Shown one piece after another: positions 53,059 through 61,019 of a stretch of 64,000 nt of DNA (positions are counted from its first letter, which is position 1; each line of letters opens with the position of its first letter). Location: the NCBI RefSeq assembly GCF_024505145.1, contig NZ_JANIAA010000024.1, forward strand, positions 62,001 to 126,000. The letters are read 5' to 3'. The position numbers and the translations under genes are program-made. The DNA comes from Streptomyces rugosispiralis. GTDB lineage: Bacteria; Actinomycetota; Actinomycetes; Streptomycetales; Streptomycetaceae. The notes under the pieces are model-generated. The model did no database searches, had not been told where the DNA came from, and saw only the letters and a program-made list of their open reading frames with translations.

Positions 53059-54085
53059 CGGCGCACAGCTCCAGGTAGTAACGGCGCCGCAGCGGGCTGA
53101 GCGCCAGGATCTGAGGCTCGCTCCAGCCGTATGCGGTGGCGAGCAGGTGGACATCGAGGAGCAGGTCCCGTGCCCAGTGGTCGAGTTCGGCCCAGAGGTA
53201 GGAGGCGATATCCAGCTCGGCCCGGGTGGCCTCGCCGCATTCGGGGCAGGCGACGTTGAGCGTCACATCGGCCGCCGGGTCGGCGCGTTCGGCGGCCTCG
53301 GCGAGGCGCCGCCGCACCGGCTCCGGCAGTTCGGCCGCGGGGAGGCGGTCGGCGGGGATAGGCCGCCCCGAACGGTGCGCGGAGACGATGCAGCGGGCGA
53401 GCAGGGCCCGGCGGGCGCGGGCGGTGGCGGTAGCGGTGGCGGTGGCGGTGGCGGTGGCGGTAGCGATGGGCTCTCGCTCGGCTTCGGCGCGGTGCGAGTC
53501 CGAGGCCGAGTCCCCGTACGCGCCGGAATCCCCGTACGCGCCGGAGTCCACGCCGACGCCCCCGGTCCCGTATGCGCCCGAGTCCGCACCCACGCCCACG
53601 TCCCCGTACGCGCCCGAGTCCGCACCCACGCCCACGTCCCGGTACGCGCCCGAGTCCACGTCCGCGCCCACGCCGGAGTCCGCGCCCACCCCCAAGCGCC
53701 CGCCCGCTTCGGCCGCCGCCTGCGCGGCGGCCTCCACGTCGGCGACGGTGGGCAGCCGGAACTCGATCGTCCACTCGCCCTCCTCCACTCGAAGCGGGCC
53801 GTCCCGTTCTCCCGGGCGCACGCCCAGGTCGCGTGCGTCGAGGTCGAACTCCATGGCCTCGCCGCACGCACCGCACTCGGCCCGGATCTGCATCCGCTCG
53901 CCGAAGAGCGCGCGGCGCAGGGCGTACAGATCCGCCTCGCGCTCGCCCACCGGCAGCGAAAGCAGCTCATCCGCCGCGGTCTCCGGGCGGGCCGCCCGGT
54001 GCAGCAGCAAGGCGCGGCCGGGGCCGTGGTGCGCCAGCCCCGCCTCCCAGATGGCCAGCAGCTCCGCGGGCCCCGTGTTCCCCAT
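53051..54085 (-). CDS. Zinc-ribbon baseplate-hub assembly-like protein with internal repeats
   Basis: A 344-residue protein. Seen: two CxxC pairs, C71/C74 (ECGACGEAMEFDLD) and a second CPECG near 278-281, forming a split zinc ribbon; the C-terminal WSEPQILALSPLRRRYYLELC resembles phage T4-like baseplate hub assembly catalysts (gp28-type). Between the ribbons lies an insertion: residues about 132-196 are repeats of GAYGDVGVGADS type and about 208-220 are an Ala-Thr alternation. The core is conserved while the insertion is low-complexity, so it is probably a tolerated surface loop. Begins after a 153-base gap (54086-54238) in which I see no gene. Confidence 0.75.
   Translation of the reverse strand: MGNTGPAELLAIWEAGLAHHGPGRALLLHRAARPETAADELLSLPVGEREADLYALRRALFGERMQIRAECGACGEAMEFDLDARDLGVRPGERDGPLRVEEGEWTIEFRLPTVADVEAAAQAAAEAGGRLGVGADSGVGADVDSGAYRDVGVGADSGAYGDVGVGADSGAYGTGGVGVDSGAYGDSGAYGDSASDSHRAEAEREPIATATATATATATATARARRALLARCIVSAHRSGRPIPADRLPAAELPEPVRRRLAEAAERADPAADVTLNVACPECGEATRAELDIASYLWAELDHWARDLLLDVHLLATAYGWSEPQILALSPLRRRYYLELCADG
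53423..53693. repeat. Coding minisatellites: GGTGGC hexamer run and about 30-45-base repeats
   Basis: Two adjacent low-complexity tracts inside the 53051-54085 gene: a run of GGTGGC/GGTAGC hexamers at 53423-53468 and a set of imperfect repeats of TACGCGCCCGAGTCC with CACGCCCACGTCC at about 53512-53693. Both stay in frame and encode Ala-Thr and Gly/Ala/Asp/Ser/Tyr repeats. They are candidates for slippage-driven length change. Confidence 0.85.
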
Positions 54086-54238
54086 CTCTCAGGCCGTCCG
54101 CTCCCCGTACCGTGCCGATCCCCGTACCCGTGACCATCGCCATCGCGTCCCGACGACCGCCGCGCCGCCGTCCCGACGACCGCCGCCGTCCCGCGCTCCG
54201 ACCCGTCCCGTCCCCGTCCCGCGTCTACACAGGCGCGC

Positions 54239-54763
54239 CTACGCGGGATGCGTGAACGAGGGCTCTTCCGGCTCCGGCACCTCGTAGTCGCGCTCCCAGC
54301 CCTCGCACTCCAGCTTCAGGCTCTGGATCGCGACCGCGTTGGCGTTGGCGTCCAGCTCGCCGAGCACCTGGTATTCGCTGGGCCAGGTCCGGTAGAGCTT
54401 GTGCGAGACGGCCACCTGGCCCGCCTCGTTGAGGACCTGGATGACGATGTCCTTGCGGAAGTCGGCGAGCGAGACCTCGGAGCCGAGTCCCGCGCCGACC
54501 TGCCAGACCTTGTTGGCCCAGCGGTCGAACTCGGGGTCGTGGGTGACGCCGCGCTCCAGGGTGATCCCCTCGAACTCGGACCGGCCCGGGGACTTGCGGG
54601 GTGAGCTGGGGTCGCCGCCGTTGCGGTGCTTGACGACCTCGGTGGTGCGCTTGAGCGGACTGATCTTGCTGATGCCCGCGACCGTACGACCGTCCCAGAG
54701 GACCAGAAACTTGAAGTTCTTGTACGGGTCGAAGCGATGGGCGTTGACCTGGAACTCAGCCAT
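54239..54763 (-). CDS. Inner tube protein (gp19/Hcp-like)
   Basis: A 174-residue tube protein that stacks in hexameric rings inside the sheath. Seen: FDPYKNFKFLVLWDGRTVAGISKISPLKRTTEVVKHRNGGD at 11-51 and ITLERGVTHDPEFDRWANKVW, both typical of CIS/phage gp19-like tubes. Ends with ESLKLECEGWERDYEVPEPEEPS-type sequence. ATG at 54763 follows AGGA by 7 bases. It lies 7 bases after the sheath gene. Confidence 0.95.
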   Translation of the reverse strand: MAEFQVNAHRFDPYKNFKFLVLWDGRTVAGISKISPLKRTTEVVKHRNGGDPSSPRKSPGRSEFEGITLERGVTHDPEFDRWANKVWQVGAGLGSEVSLADFRKDIVIQVLNEAGQVAVSHKLYRTWPSEYQVLGELDANANAVAIQSLKLECEGWERDYEVPEPEEPSFTHPA

Positions 54764-54770
54764 CACATTC

Positions 54771-56618
54771 CTAAATCTCGAACTGTCCGGCCATCTGCTG
54801 GATCTTGACGATCACGAACTCCGCGGGCTTGACCGGCGCAATACCGACCACGACATTCACGATGCCGTTGGCGATGTCCTCGTCCGTCGTGGTGTCCTTG
54901 TCGCACTTGACGAAGTACGCCTGCCGCGGAGTGCCGCCCTTGAACGCGCCCTTCTCGAACAGCGTGTGGAGATAGCCGGATGCGTTCAGCCGGATCTGCT
55001 GCCACAACTGCTCGGTATTGGGTTCGAAAACGACCCATTGCAGTCCGCGGCGCAGGCTCTCCTCGATATGCAGCGCCAGCCGCCGCACCGGGACGTACTT
55101 CCACTCGCTGTCGAGCGCGTCGGCGCCGCGCAGCGTGCGGGCGCCCCAGACCAGTGGGCCCACCACCGGGAACGTGCGCAGGCAGTTGATGCCCAGCGGG
55201 TTGAGCAGCCCGTTCTCGCGATCGGTCAGCTGGACGGCGAGTGAGTACACCCCGGCCAGCCGCGCCTCGGTCCCGGCCGGTGCCTTCCAGACGCCGCGCT
55301 CGCCGTCCGTACGGGCCATGACGCCCGCGAGCGCCCCGGAGGGCGGGAAGGCGCGCAGCCGCCCGGTGAGCGGGTCGGTGAGCCGCAACTGCGGGAAGTA
55401 CAGCGCTGCGTGGTCGCTGCGGACCGGTTCGAAGGCGCCGATCCCGGCGCGGGCCGCGTCCACGCTGCCCCAGGCGGAGGGGGCGTCCACCAGCAGGAAG
55501 ATCCGCCGCTCCCGGCACAGCCGGTCGGCCGCCGACAGCACGGTGACCATGTCGCCCACGGACTCGTATCCGGCGAGCTCGGGCAGCGACAGCAGGTTGA
55601 CGTCCTCGATGTCGCGCAGCGCCTGGAGGCCGGTCTTGTCGGCCTCGCTGCCGATGAGGTCGCGGGGGCCGGGCGGGGCGCCGTCCTCGCCGCCGGACAG
55701 CGGGAAGACGGGCGGGTTGACCGATGCCTCCAGGCCCAGGTCATTGGCGCATTCGCCCAGGAACCGCACGACGTCGTCGGGGTCGATGGAGCCGGCGACG
55801 ACCTGGAGGCGGCGGCCGAACGCGGTGACCTCGGTGCCCGCGAAGGCGTGCTTGCCGGGGGCGTCGGGCAACGCGCGCAGCTTGCGCTCCAGGAGCAGGG
55901 CCAGCTCGGTGACGTCGCACGGAGCCTCGCCGTCGCAGTCCGGGTCGTAGAGGGTGAACGCGCGCTCCACCTCGCCGATCTTGACCGTCAGCTCGACCTC
56001 GAGATCGGGGAGTTCCCGCGCGAACGGCTTGGAGACCGTGCCGGAGGGGTCCGGCCGGCCCTCGCCGACCGCCTTGACCCGGATCAGCCCCGACCCGGCG
56101 TTGATCACGGTCTCGGCGTGGCGGCCGTGGGCGGGGTCCATGGACAGGTTGGTGAAGGACTCGCGGGAGGTGCCCCGGGCGTCGAGCACATGGAGGTTGA
56201 AGGTCTCCTCCGGGCACGGGGTGTCGTAGTCGACGGCCAGCCGCAGGCCCGAGCCCCAGTGGCCGGGCTCCTTGGCGTGCACCTCCAGCACGGGGCATTC
56301 GCTGTGGCCCTCGGTGGATTCGAGGGTGACACCGGCGGCCTCGCCGCTCCCGGCCTTGGTCACGCGGACGACGACCGCCACGGTGCCGCCGTTGCCGAAG
56401 AACTGGTGCACCGCGTAGCCGACCGCGCTCTGCGAGGTGAGGCCCCCGAAACGGCGCTCGAAGTCGGCGAAGCTGGTGATGCGGACCGGGGTGTTCAGCG
56501 GGCCCCGCCGGGTGTGGCCCACGAAGGCGGTCACCGAGGTGGTGACCGAGGCGATGGTACGGACGCTGCTCGGAAGCTCTTCGATGTAGACACCGGGATA
56601 GCCCGCGGGCGTCGGCAT
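54771..56618 (-). CDS. Contractile sheath protein
   Basis: A 615-residue tail sheath protein. Seen: an N-terminal GYPGVYIEELPSSVRTIASVTTSVTAFVG, the hallmark of CIS/phage sheaths, a variable middle, then DRENGLLNPLGINCLRTFPVVGPLVWGARTL and RRLALHIEESLRRGLQWVVFEPNTEQLWQQI and the C-terminal strand region VVVGIAPVKPAEFVIVKIQQ. It is the first gene of the operon, with GGAGGGGG before the ATG, and 552 bases of non-coding DNA upstream. Confidence 0.97.
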   Translation of the reverse strand: MPTPAGYPGVYIEELPSSVRTIASVTTSVTAFVGHTRRGPLNTPVRITSFADFERRFGGLTSQSAVGYAVHQFFGNGGTVAVVVRVTKAGSGEAAGVTLESTEGHSECPVLEVHAKEPGHWGSGLRLAVDYDTPCPEETFNLHVLDARGTSRESFTNLSMDPAHGRHAETVINAGSGLIRVKAVGEGRPDPSGTVSKPFARELPDLEVELTVKIGEVERAFTLYDPDCDGEAPCDVTELALLLERKLRALPDAPGKHAFAGTEVTAFGRRLQVVAGSIDPDDVVRFLGECANDLGLEASVNPPVFPLSGGEDGAPPGPRDLIGSEADKTGLQALRDIEDVNLLSLPELAGYESVGDMVTVLSAADRLCRERRIFLLVDAPSAWGSVDAARAGIGAFEPVRSDHAALYFPQLRLTDPLTGRLRAFPPSGALAGVMARTDGERGVWKAPAGTEARLAGVYSLAVQLTDRENGLLNPLGINCLRTFPVVGPLVWGARTLRGADALDSEWKYVPVRRLALHIEESLRRGLQWVVFEPNTEQLWQQIRLNASGYLHTLFEKGAFKGGTPRQAYFVKCDKDTTTDEDIANGIVNVVVGIAPVKPAEFVIVKIQQMAGQFEI

Positions 56619-57170
56619 TCCCCCTCCATTCTCTTCAGCGCATCAAGAGATGAGGAGGGGAAGTGAAGATCACACGCGCGGATTTCTCGCCGCGCACACC
56701 TCTCTGTACTTCCCCCGGTCGCACGCCCCCGCGAAACCGGTATCGCAGGGTTCGGAACGTCGCTTGCGGCTCCTGATGCGTGAGTGCGATTTGAGTTTCC
56801 GTGCCCGGCGTGATTCCGGTCAAGACATTGATCCGGTCATCTCCTGCACGGGGAATTCCTAGATCGTTTCATGCTCTCCATGAAGTTGACCAAGCCATTA
56901 CCGTGCGCGAACGCTTCCGGCAATTCGTGATCACAAAATCCCGGCCGGTGCGCGCGGGCGGCGAGAACGCGCCGAAAAGGTGTACGGATCGGCGTGCCGT
57001 TTTGCGGTCCCGCGCTTCCGGCGATATCACACCCGCGCCCGCGGACCGCGCCCGCCGAGCGGGCGGGCACTCCGCCGCACCCGCCGAACAGGCACTCCCC
57101 GCGCCCGCCGAAGGGGCACTCCGCCGCACCCGCCGAACGGGCACTCCACCGCGCCCGCCGAGCGGCCACT
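56619..57170. promoter_or_regulatory. Upstream region of the CIS operon, with 24-25-base tandem repeat
   Basis: No gene that I can support. Going outward from the sheath start: a GGAGGGGG ribosome binding site, AT-richer DNA in which TTGACC on the minus strand (about 56825) is a possible -35 element without a clear -10, then about 57043-57171 a tandem repeat of a 24-25-base GCACTCC...CGCCGAA unit (4-5 copies) that ends at the stop of the DUF6817-like gene. The operon promoter is expected here; I cannot fix it. Confidence 0.5.
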
Positions 57171-57743
57171 TCACTCGTGCGTGAGCGGGGACGGCGCGAG
57201 GGTCGCATGGCCGTCCAGCCAGGCCGGGTGGCTGAGCAGCGGGCGGCAGCGGGTGAACAGGGCGAGGAGTTCGGGGCCGCGCCGCTCCCGTAGGGCGGGG
57301 TCGAGGCGGGCCAGGTCGAGCTCATTGGCGGCCGACAGCTCGGCGAAGTCCCGGAGCAGCCGGGGTTCGGGGGTGTGCGCGCGGCCGGTGAAGCGGTCGT
57401 GGAAGACCGCGTCGGTGGCGCCGAGCGCCGGACAGGTGGCCTTCCGGTCACAGCTCGCGTAGAGGTACACGATGGCTTCGGCCTCCGCGCCGATCACCGC
57501 CACGAGTTCGCCGCGGCGGCCGAGGGGCAGCAGGGTGACGGGGAAGCCGTCGGTTCCGTAGAACGCGTGGCACAGCCCGGCGAGTTGGAGTTCGGGGCGG
57601 GCTCCCCACGCGGCGAGCCGGGCGCGTACCCGCTGGAGGTGGGCGAGGAGGGTGCTGCCGCCGGGGTGGGCGATGCGCGCGGCGCCGAGGCGGCGCAGGA
57701 GGGTGACGGCCCGGTCGGCGGCGGGAGGGGGAGCGGCAGGCAC
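57171..57743 (-). CDS. DUF6817-like protein
   Basis: A 190-residue protein. Seen: RIAHPGGSTLLAHLQRVRARLAAWGARPELQLAGLCHAFYGTDGFPVTLL, with H and D residues spaced like a metal-binding HD-type helix bundle, and ALGATDAVFHDRFTGRAHTPEPRLLRDFAEL. It is similar to DUF6817 proteins; the function is unknown. GTG at 57743 is preceded by AAAGGA. Divergent from a LysR regulator at 57924. It lies just upstream of the CIS operon in the same direction but separated by more than 500 bases. Confidence 0.75.
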   Translation of the reverse strand: MPAAPPPAADRAVTLLRRLGAARIAHPGGSTLLAHLQRVRARLAAWGARPELQLAGLCHAFYGTDGFPVTLLPLGRRGELVAVIGAEAEAIVYLYASCDRKATCPALGATDAVFHDRFTGRAHTPEPRLLRDFAELSAANELDLARLDPALRERRGPELLALFTRCRPLLSHPAWLDGHATLAPSPLTHE

Positions 57744-57923
57744 AGGTCGTGTCCTTTCGGTGCTTGGCAGGTCGGCACCCGTACCACGCCCCCACCCGGT
57801 CCGGATCCTCGTGCCGGCGCCGTACGGGTTGCCGCCTGAGCCCTGCGACGATCGTCCCGACCACCGGCCACCCCAGTCAATCCTGGGAATTGCTCGCCAA
57901 CTCCTAGCTCTACCTTGGGGGTT

Positions 57924-58814
57924 ATGACTCTGGACGATCTGCGGGTGTTCGTGGCCGTGTGCCGGGCCGGCAGCCTCAGCGCCGTGGCCCGGGAGCTGAC
58001 CTGCACACAGTCGGCGGTGAGCCAGCGGGTGAAGCGGCTGGAACGCGAGACCGGTGTCAGCCTGCTGGAGCGCCAGGCGCGCGGTGTCGTGCCCACTCCG
58101 GCGGGACGCATTCTGTGCGAGGCCGCCGCCGATGGCATCGCCGGGCTCGATCTGGCGCTGCGTCGCCTGGGGGACCTCGTGCACGGGGAGAGCGGTTCGG
58201 TGCGGATCACCACCGGCAGCACCACCGTGCGGCACTTCATGGCCGAGGCGATCGTCTCGTTCCGCCGCCGCTATCCGAAGGTGAACCTGGAGTTCCAGAC
58301 CGAGAGTTCCAGCCGGGGCTGTCTCGGCGCACTCATCGCCGGCAATCTGGATCTGGCCTGGATCACACTCGGCGGGCCGGTGCGCGGGGTCGAGCAGCGG
58401 CCGGTGGCCGAGCTGCCGTGGGTGCTCGCGCTGCGGGCCGGGGATCCGCTCGCGGCCCGGTCGCGAGTGGAGGTGTCCGACCTCGCCGAGATCCCCCTCG
58501 TACGGCTGCCGCCGAACTCCACCTCCGGCGGGCGGCTCCACGCGGCCCTGGCCGAGCTGGGCGTACGGGCCGGTTCCGACACCGGCGTCGCCGACTGGGA
58601 CACGGCCCTGCTGCTGGCCGAACTCGGCCTGGGGCGGGCCGTGGTGCCCGCCCTGCCGGGGCTGCCGGTGCCCGGGGACGACGGGCCGCTGCGGCTGGTC
58701 CCGATTCCCGCGCTGCCGCCGCTGCCGGTCGGCTGGGCCGCACGCCGCTGGGACGCGCTCCCGCCGCTGGCCCGGGCCTTCGCGGATACGGTGGCCGGCA
58801 CCTTGCGCGGATGA
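57924..58814 (+). CDS. LysR-family transcriptional regulator
   Basis: A 296-residue regulator. Seen: LDDLRVFVAVCRAGSLSAVARELTCTQSAVSQRVKRLE HTH at 3-42, then a substrate-binding domain from about 88 (GSVRITTGSTTVRHFMAEAIVSFRRRYP). The ATG at 57924 is chosen because homology starts at once. It is divergent from the DUF6817-like gene over 180 bases, its probable target. The gap contains TGGGAATTGC/CCAACTCCTAG half-sites that could be LysR binding sequences. Confidence 0.9.
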   Translation: MTLDDLRVFVAVCRAGSLSAVARELTCTQSAVSQRVKRLERETGVSLLERQARGVVPTPAGRILCEAAADGIAGLDLALRRLGDLVHGESGSVRITTGSTTVRHFMAEAIVSFRRRYPKVNLEFQTESSSRGCLGALIAGNLDLAWITLGGPVRGVEQRPVAELPWVLALRAGDPLAARSRVEVSDLAEIPLVRLPPNSTSGGRLHAALAELGVRAGSDTGVADWDTALLLAELGLGRAVVPALPGLPVPGDDGPLRLVPIPALPPLPVGWAARRWDALPPLARAFADTVAGTLRG

Positions 58815-58927
58815 CGCCTCGCCCGAACGGCACCCGGCACGGCCCCGCACGGCCCCGTGAATGATCATTTTCGGACTTCCCGCGCCAACGCGCCGGGATG
58901 GACCGCCTCGACGCGGTTCACACCCCT

Positions 58928-58953
58928 ATGCTTCTACATGCGTGTAGAAGCAT
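58928..58953. promoter_or_regulatory. Perfect palindrome upstream of spo0M
   Basis: Arms ATGCTTCTACA (58928-58938) and TGTAGAAGCAT (58943-58953) are exact reverse complements with a TGCG centre, followed by GGAGGGAGGA. This TTCTACA-type palindrome looks like a dimeric repressor operator. The 346-base gap 58815-59160 holds this and the heptamer repeat but no gene I support. Confidence 0.75.
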
Positions 58954-59020
58954 GGAGGGAGGACGCACGGTGAACGTACCACCGGCCGCGAACGTTCCGC
59001 GGCGCACGGCCCGCTGCCGC

Positions 59021-59086
59021 CCGTCCCCCGTCCCCCGTCCCCCGTCCCCCGTCCCCCGTCCCCCGTCCCCCGTCCCCCGTCCCCCG
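59021..59086. repeat. CCGTCCC heptamer repeat (G-rich on the minus strand)
   Basis: Nine and a half copies of a 7-base unit, nearly perfect. The minus strand reads GGGGGAC repeats, which fit the G-quadruplex pattern. It lies about 75 bases before the spo0M start, between the palindrome and the ribosome binding site. Confidence 0.92.
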
Positions 59087-59160
59087 CCATCCTCCGCCGC
59101 ACGCGCCCGTACCCCCCACGCACACGCGACAGTACGCACATTGAAGGAGTGGACGCCCCG

Positions 59161-60189
59161 ATGGTGTTCAAACGACTGCTCGGCTCGCTCGGTGTCGGCG
59201 GGCCCACCGTGGACACGGTGCTGGACCCCGGCCCGGTACGCCCCGGCGGGCCGCTGTCCGGTCAGGTCCATCTCCGGGGTGGCTCGGCGGACTTCGAGAT
59301 CGAGCAGATCACGCTGGAGCTCGTGGCCCGGGTGGAGGACGAGCGCGGCGACGAGGAGCGGGAGGGGGTCGTCCTCTTCGACCGCTTCACCGTCGGCGGC
59401 GGCTTCCGGCTCGCCGAGGGCGAGCACCGCAGCCTCCCGTTCACGGCCCACCTCCCCTGGGAGACGCCGATCACCGAGCTGTACGGGCAGCCCCTGGGCA
59501 TCATCCTCGGCGTCCGCACCGGGCTGGAGGTCGCGGGCGCGAAGGACAAGGGCGACCTCGACCAGCTGACCGTGGCCCCGCTGCCGGCCCAGGAGGCCGT
59601 TCTGGAGGCGTTGGGGCAGCTCGGCTTCGGCTTCAAGTCCGCCGATCTGGAGCTGGGGCACGTGGGCGGCACCGGGCAGCGGCTGCCGTTCTACCAGGAG
59701 ATCGAGCTCACCCCGGCGCCCCAGTACGCCCACGCCATCAACGAGCTGGAGGTGACGTTCCTGGCGAACCCGGGCGCCATGGACGTCGTCCTGGAGGCCG
59801 ACAAGCGCGGCGGGCTCTTCTCCTCGGGGGAGGACGCCCTCACGCTCTTCACCATCGGCCATGAGGGTGTCGAGCACCGAGACTGGAACACCGAGGTCGA
59901 CGCCTGGATCCGCCAGCTCGTCGAGCGGCGCGCCGCCTATGGCTCCCACGGCTCGCACGACCCGTACGGCGCCCATGGCTCGTACGGCCACAGCTACGGG
60001 CACGCGGACCACCACGACGGGCACCACGGCGGGCACCACGACAGCGGGCGGCGCTCCGGTCCGAGCACCGCGGCGATCGTCGGAGGCGTCGCGGCGGGTG
60101 TCGCGGTGGGCGTCGTCGGCGGAATGGTCGCCGCGGAGGTCGTGGACGAGATCGGCGACGCGTTCGAGGACGAGGAGGACGAGGACTGA
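59161..60189 (+). CDS. spo0M: Spo0M-family sporulation protein
   Basis: A 342-residue arrestin-like protein of the Spo0M family, linked to sporulation and cell-envelope control in Bacillus. Seen: GVGGPTVDTVLDPGPVRPGGPLSGQVHLRGGSADFEIEQITLELVARVE at 11-60, the family signature; EITELYGQPLGI; a His/Gly/Tyr/Ser-rich segment at about 260-300; and a glycine/alanine hydrophobic stretch followed by an acidic tail (EDEEDED). I chose ATG at 59161 after AAGGAG rather than GTG 59149, which would lie in the ribosome binding site. Confidence 0.92.
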   Translation: MVFKRLLGSLGVGGPTVDTVLDPGPVRPGGPLSGQVHLRGGSADFEIEQITLELVARVEDERGDEEREGVVLFDRFTVGGGFRLAEGEHRSLPFTAHLPWETPITELYGQPLGIILGVRTGLEVAGAKDKGDLDQLTVAPLPAQEAVLEALGQLGFGFKSADLELGHVGGTGQRLPFYQEIELTPAPQYAHAINELEVTFLANPGAMDVVLEADKRGGLFSSGEDALTLFTIGHEGVEHRDWNTEVDAWIRQLVERRAAYGSHGSHDPYGAHGSYGHSYGHADHHDGHHGGHHDSGRRSGPSTAAIVGGVAAGVAVGVVGGMVAAEVVDEIGDAFEDEEDED

Positions 60190-60197
60190 CCGGCCTC

Positions 60198-60226
60198 CCC
60201 CGGCCCGGGGCGGACCCGGGCCGGGG
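60198..60226 (+). terminator. Hairpin terminator after spo0M
   Basis: Twelve-base arms 60198-60209 and 60215-60226 pair exactly with a 5-base loop, 8 bases after the stop. Confidence 0.85.
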
Positions 60227-60233
60227 AGTCCTT

Positions 60234-60265
60234 CTCGGCGGCTCGGCGGCTCGGCGGCTCGGCGG
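60234..60265. repeat. Four copies of CTCGGCGG
   Basis: Perfect 8-base tandem repeat, four units, just after the spo0M terminator. Non-coding; no function assigned. Confidence 0.9.
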
Positions 60266-60362
60266 TGGCCCCCGGTGCGGCCGGGTCCAGACAGCCGTGG
60301 TCCCATGAGGCCGACCAGCGCCGCCCAGGGCCCCGCCCAGCCGTCGAGGAGGACGAACGACC

Positions 60363-60872
60363 ATGACCGCCGACAGCCGCCCGGAACCACCCCACTTCGG
60401 CGACGAACGCGAAACCCTGCGCGCCTTCCTGGACTACCAGCGGGCGACGCTCGCCATGAAGTGCGCGGGGCTGAGCGACGAGGAGTTGCGGCAGCGGTCG
60501 ATGCCGCCCTCGACGCTGACGCTGCTGGGCCTGGTGCGGCACCTGGCCGAGGTGGAACGGGCCTGGTTCCGGCGGGTGTTCGAGGACCACGACGCACCGA
60601 TGGTCTGGTCCCCGACGATCGACTTCCAGGCGGCGTACGACGTGACCGAGGCGACCGGAGCCGAGGCGTTCGCGGCCTGGGAGGCGGAAGTCGAGACCTC
60701 CCGCCGGATCGAGCGGGAGGCGGCGTCGCTCGACCTGACGGGCCATCAGCCCCGGTGGGGCGAGGAAGTGTCGCTGCGGATGGTGCTGGTGCATGTGCTG
60801 CTGGAGTACGGCCGCCACAACGGGCACGCGGACTTCCTGCGCGAGGGCGTGGACGGGGTCGTGGGGGCCTGA
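60363..60872 (+). CDS. DinB-family (DUF664) protein
   Basis: A 169-residue four-helix-bundle protein. Seen: LRAFLDYQRATLAMKCAGLSDEELRQRSMPPSTLTLLGLVRHLAEVERAWFRR, and a C-terminal VHVLLEYGRHNGHADFLRE, whose three histidines (H66, H131, H138-type positions) form the DinB metal site, as in mycothiol- or bacillithiol-dependent S-transferases. The ATG is preceded by GGAGGACGAACGACC. Likely a thiol transferase for detoxification; substrate unknown. Confidence 0.9.
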   Translation: MTADSRPEPPHFGDERETLRAFLDYQRATLAMKCAGLSDEELRQRSMPPSTLTLLGLVRHLAEVERAWFRRVFEDHDAPMVWSPTIDFQAAYDVTEATGAEAFAAWEAEVETSRRIEREAASLDLTGHQPRWGEEVSLRMVLVHVLLEYGRHNGHADFLREGVDGVVGA

Positions 60873-61019
60873 GCGATCGGCCTCCGGCCCGGACTCGTCG
60901 GCCCGTTCACTTCGCCGTTCCGGCCGTCCGCGCGCCTCCGCGGCGACCTCGCGCAGCCCGGCGTCCCGCAGCGGACCGCACCGACGGCGTGCGGACCACG
61001 AGACCGCGAGACCGCGACG

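Noticed and set aside
53423..53693. Possible CRISPR-like array in the repeat-rich gene
   Set aside because: Repeats are contiguous, imperfect and in frame with no unique spacers of equal length.
54086..54238. Small CIS gene in the tube/hub-chaperone gap
   Set aside because: Translating the minus strand gives no frame with a convincing start, stop and composition.
56635..56862. Short frames of 62-70 codons on both strands before the sheath gene
   Set aside because: No ribosome binding site or recognisable composition; the region looks regulatory.
58970..59569. GTG-started frame after GGAGGGAGGA upstream of spo0M
   Set aside because: It becomes a Pro/Arg/Ser-rich repeat and runs deep into spo0M in another frame; the ribosome binding-like sequence more likely belongs to the operator region.
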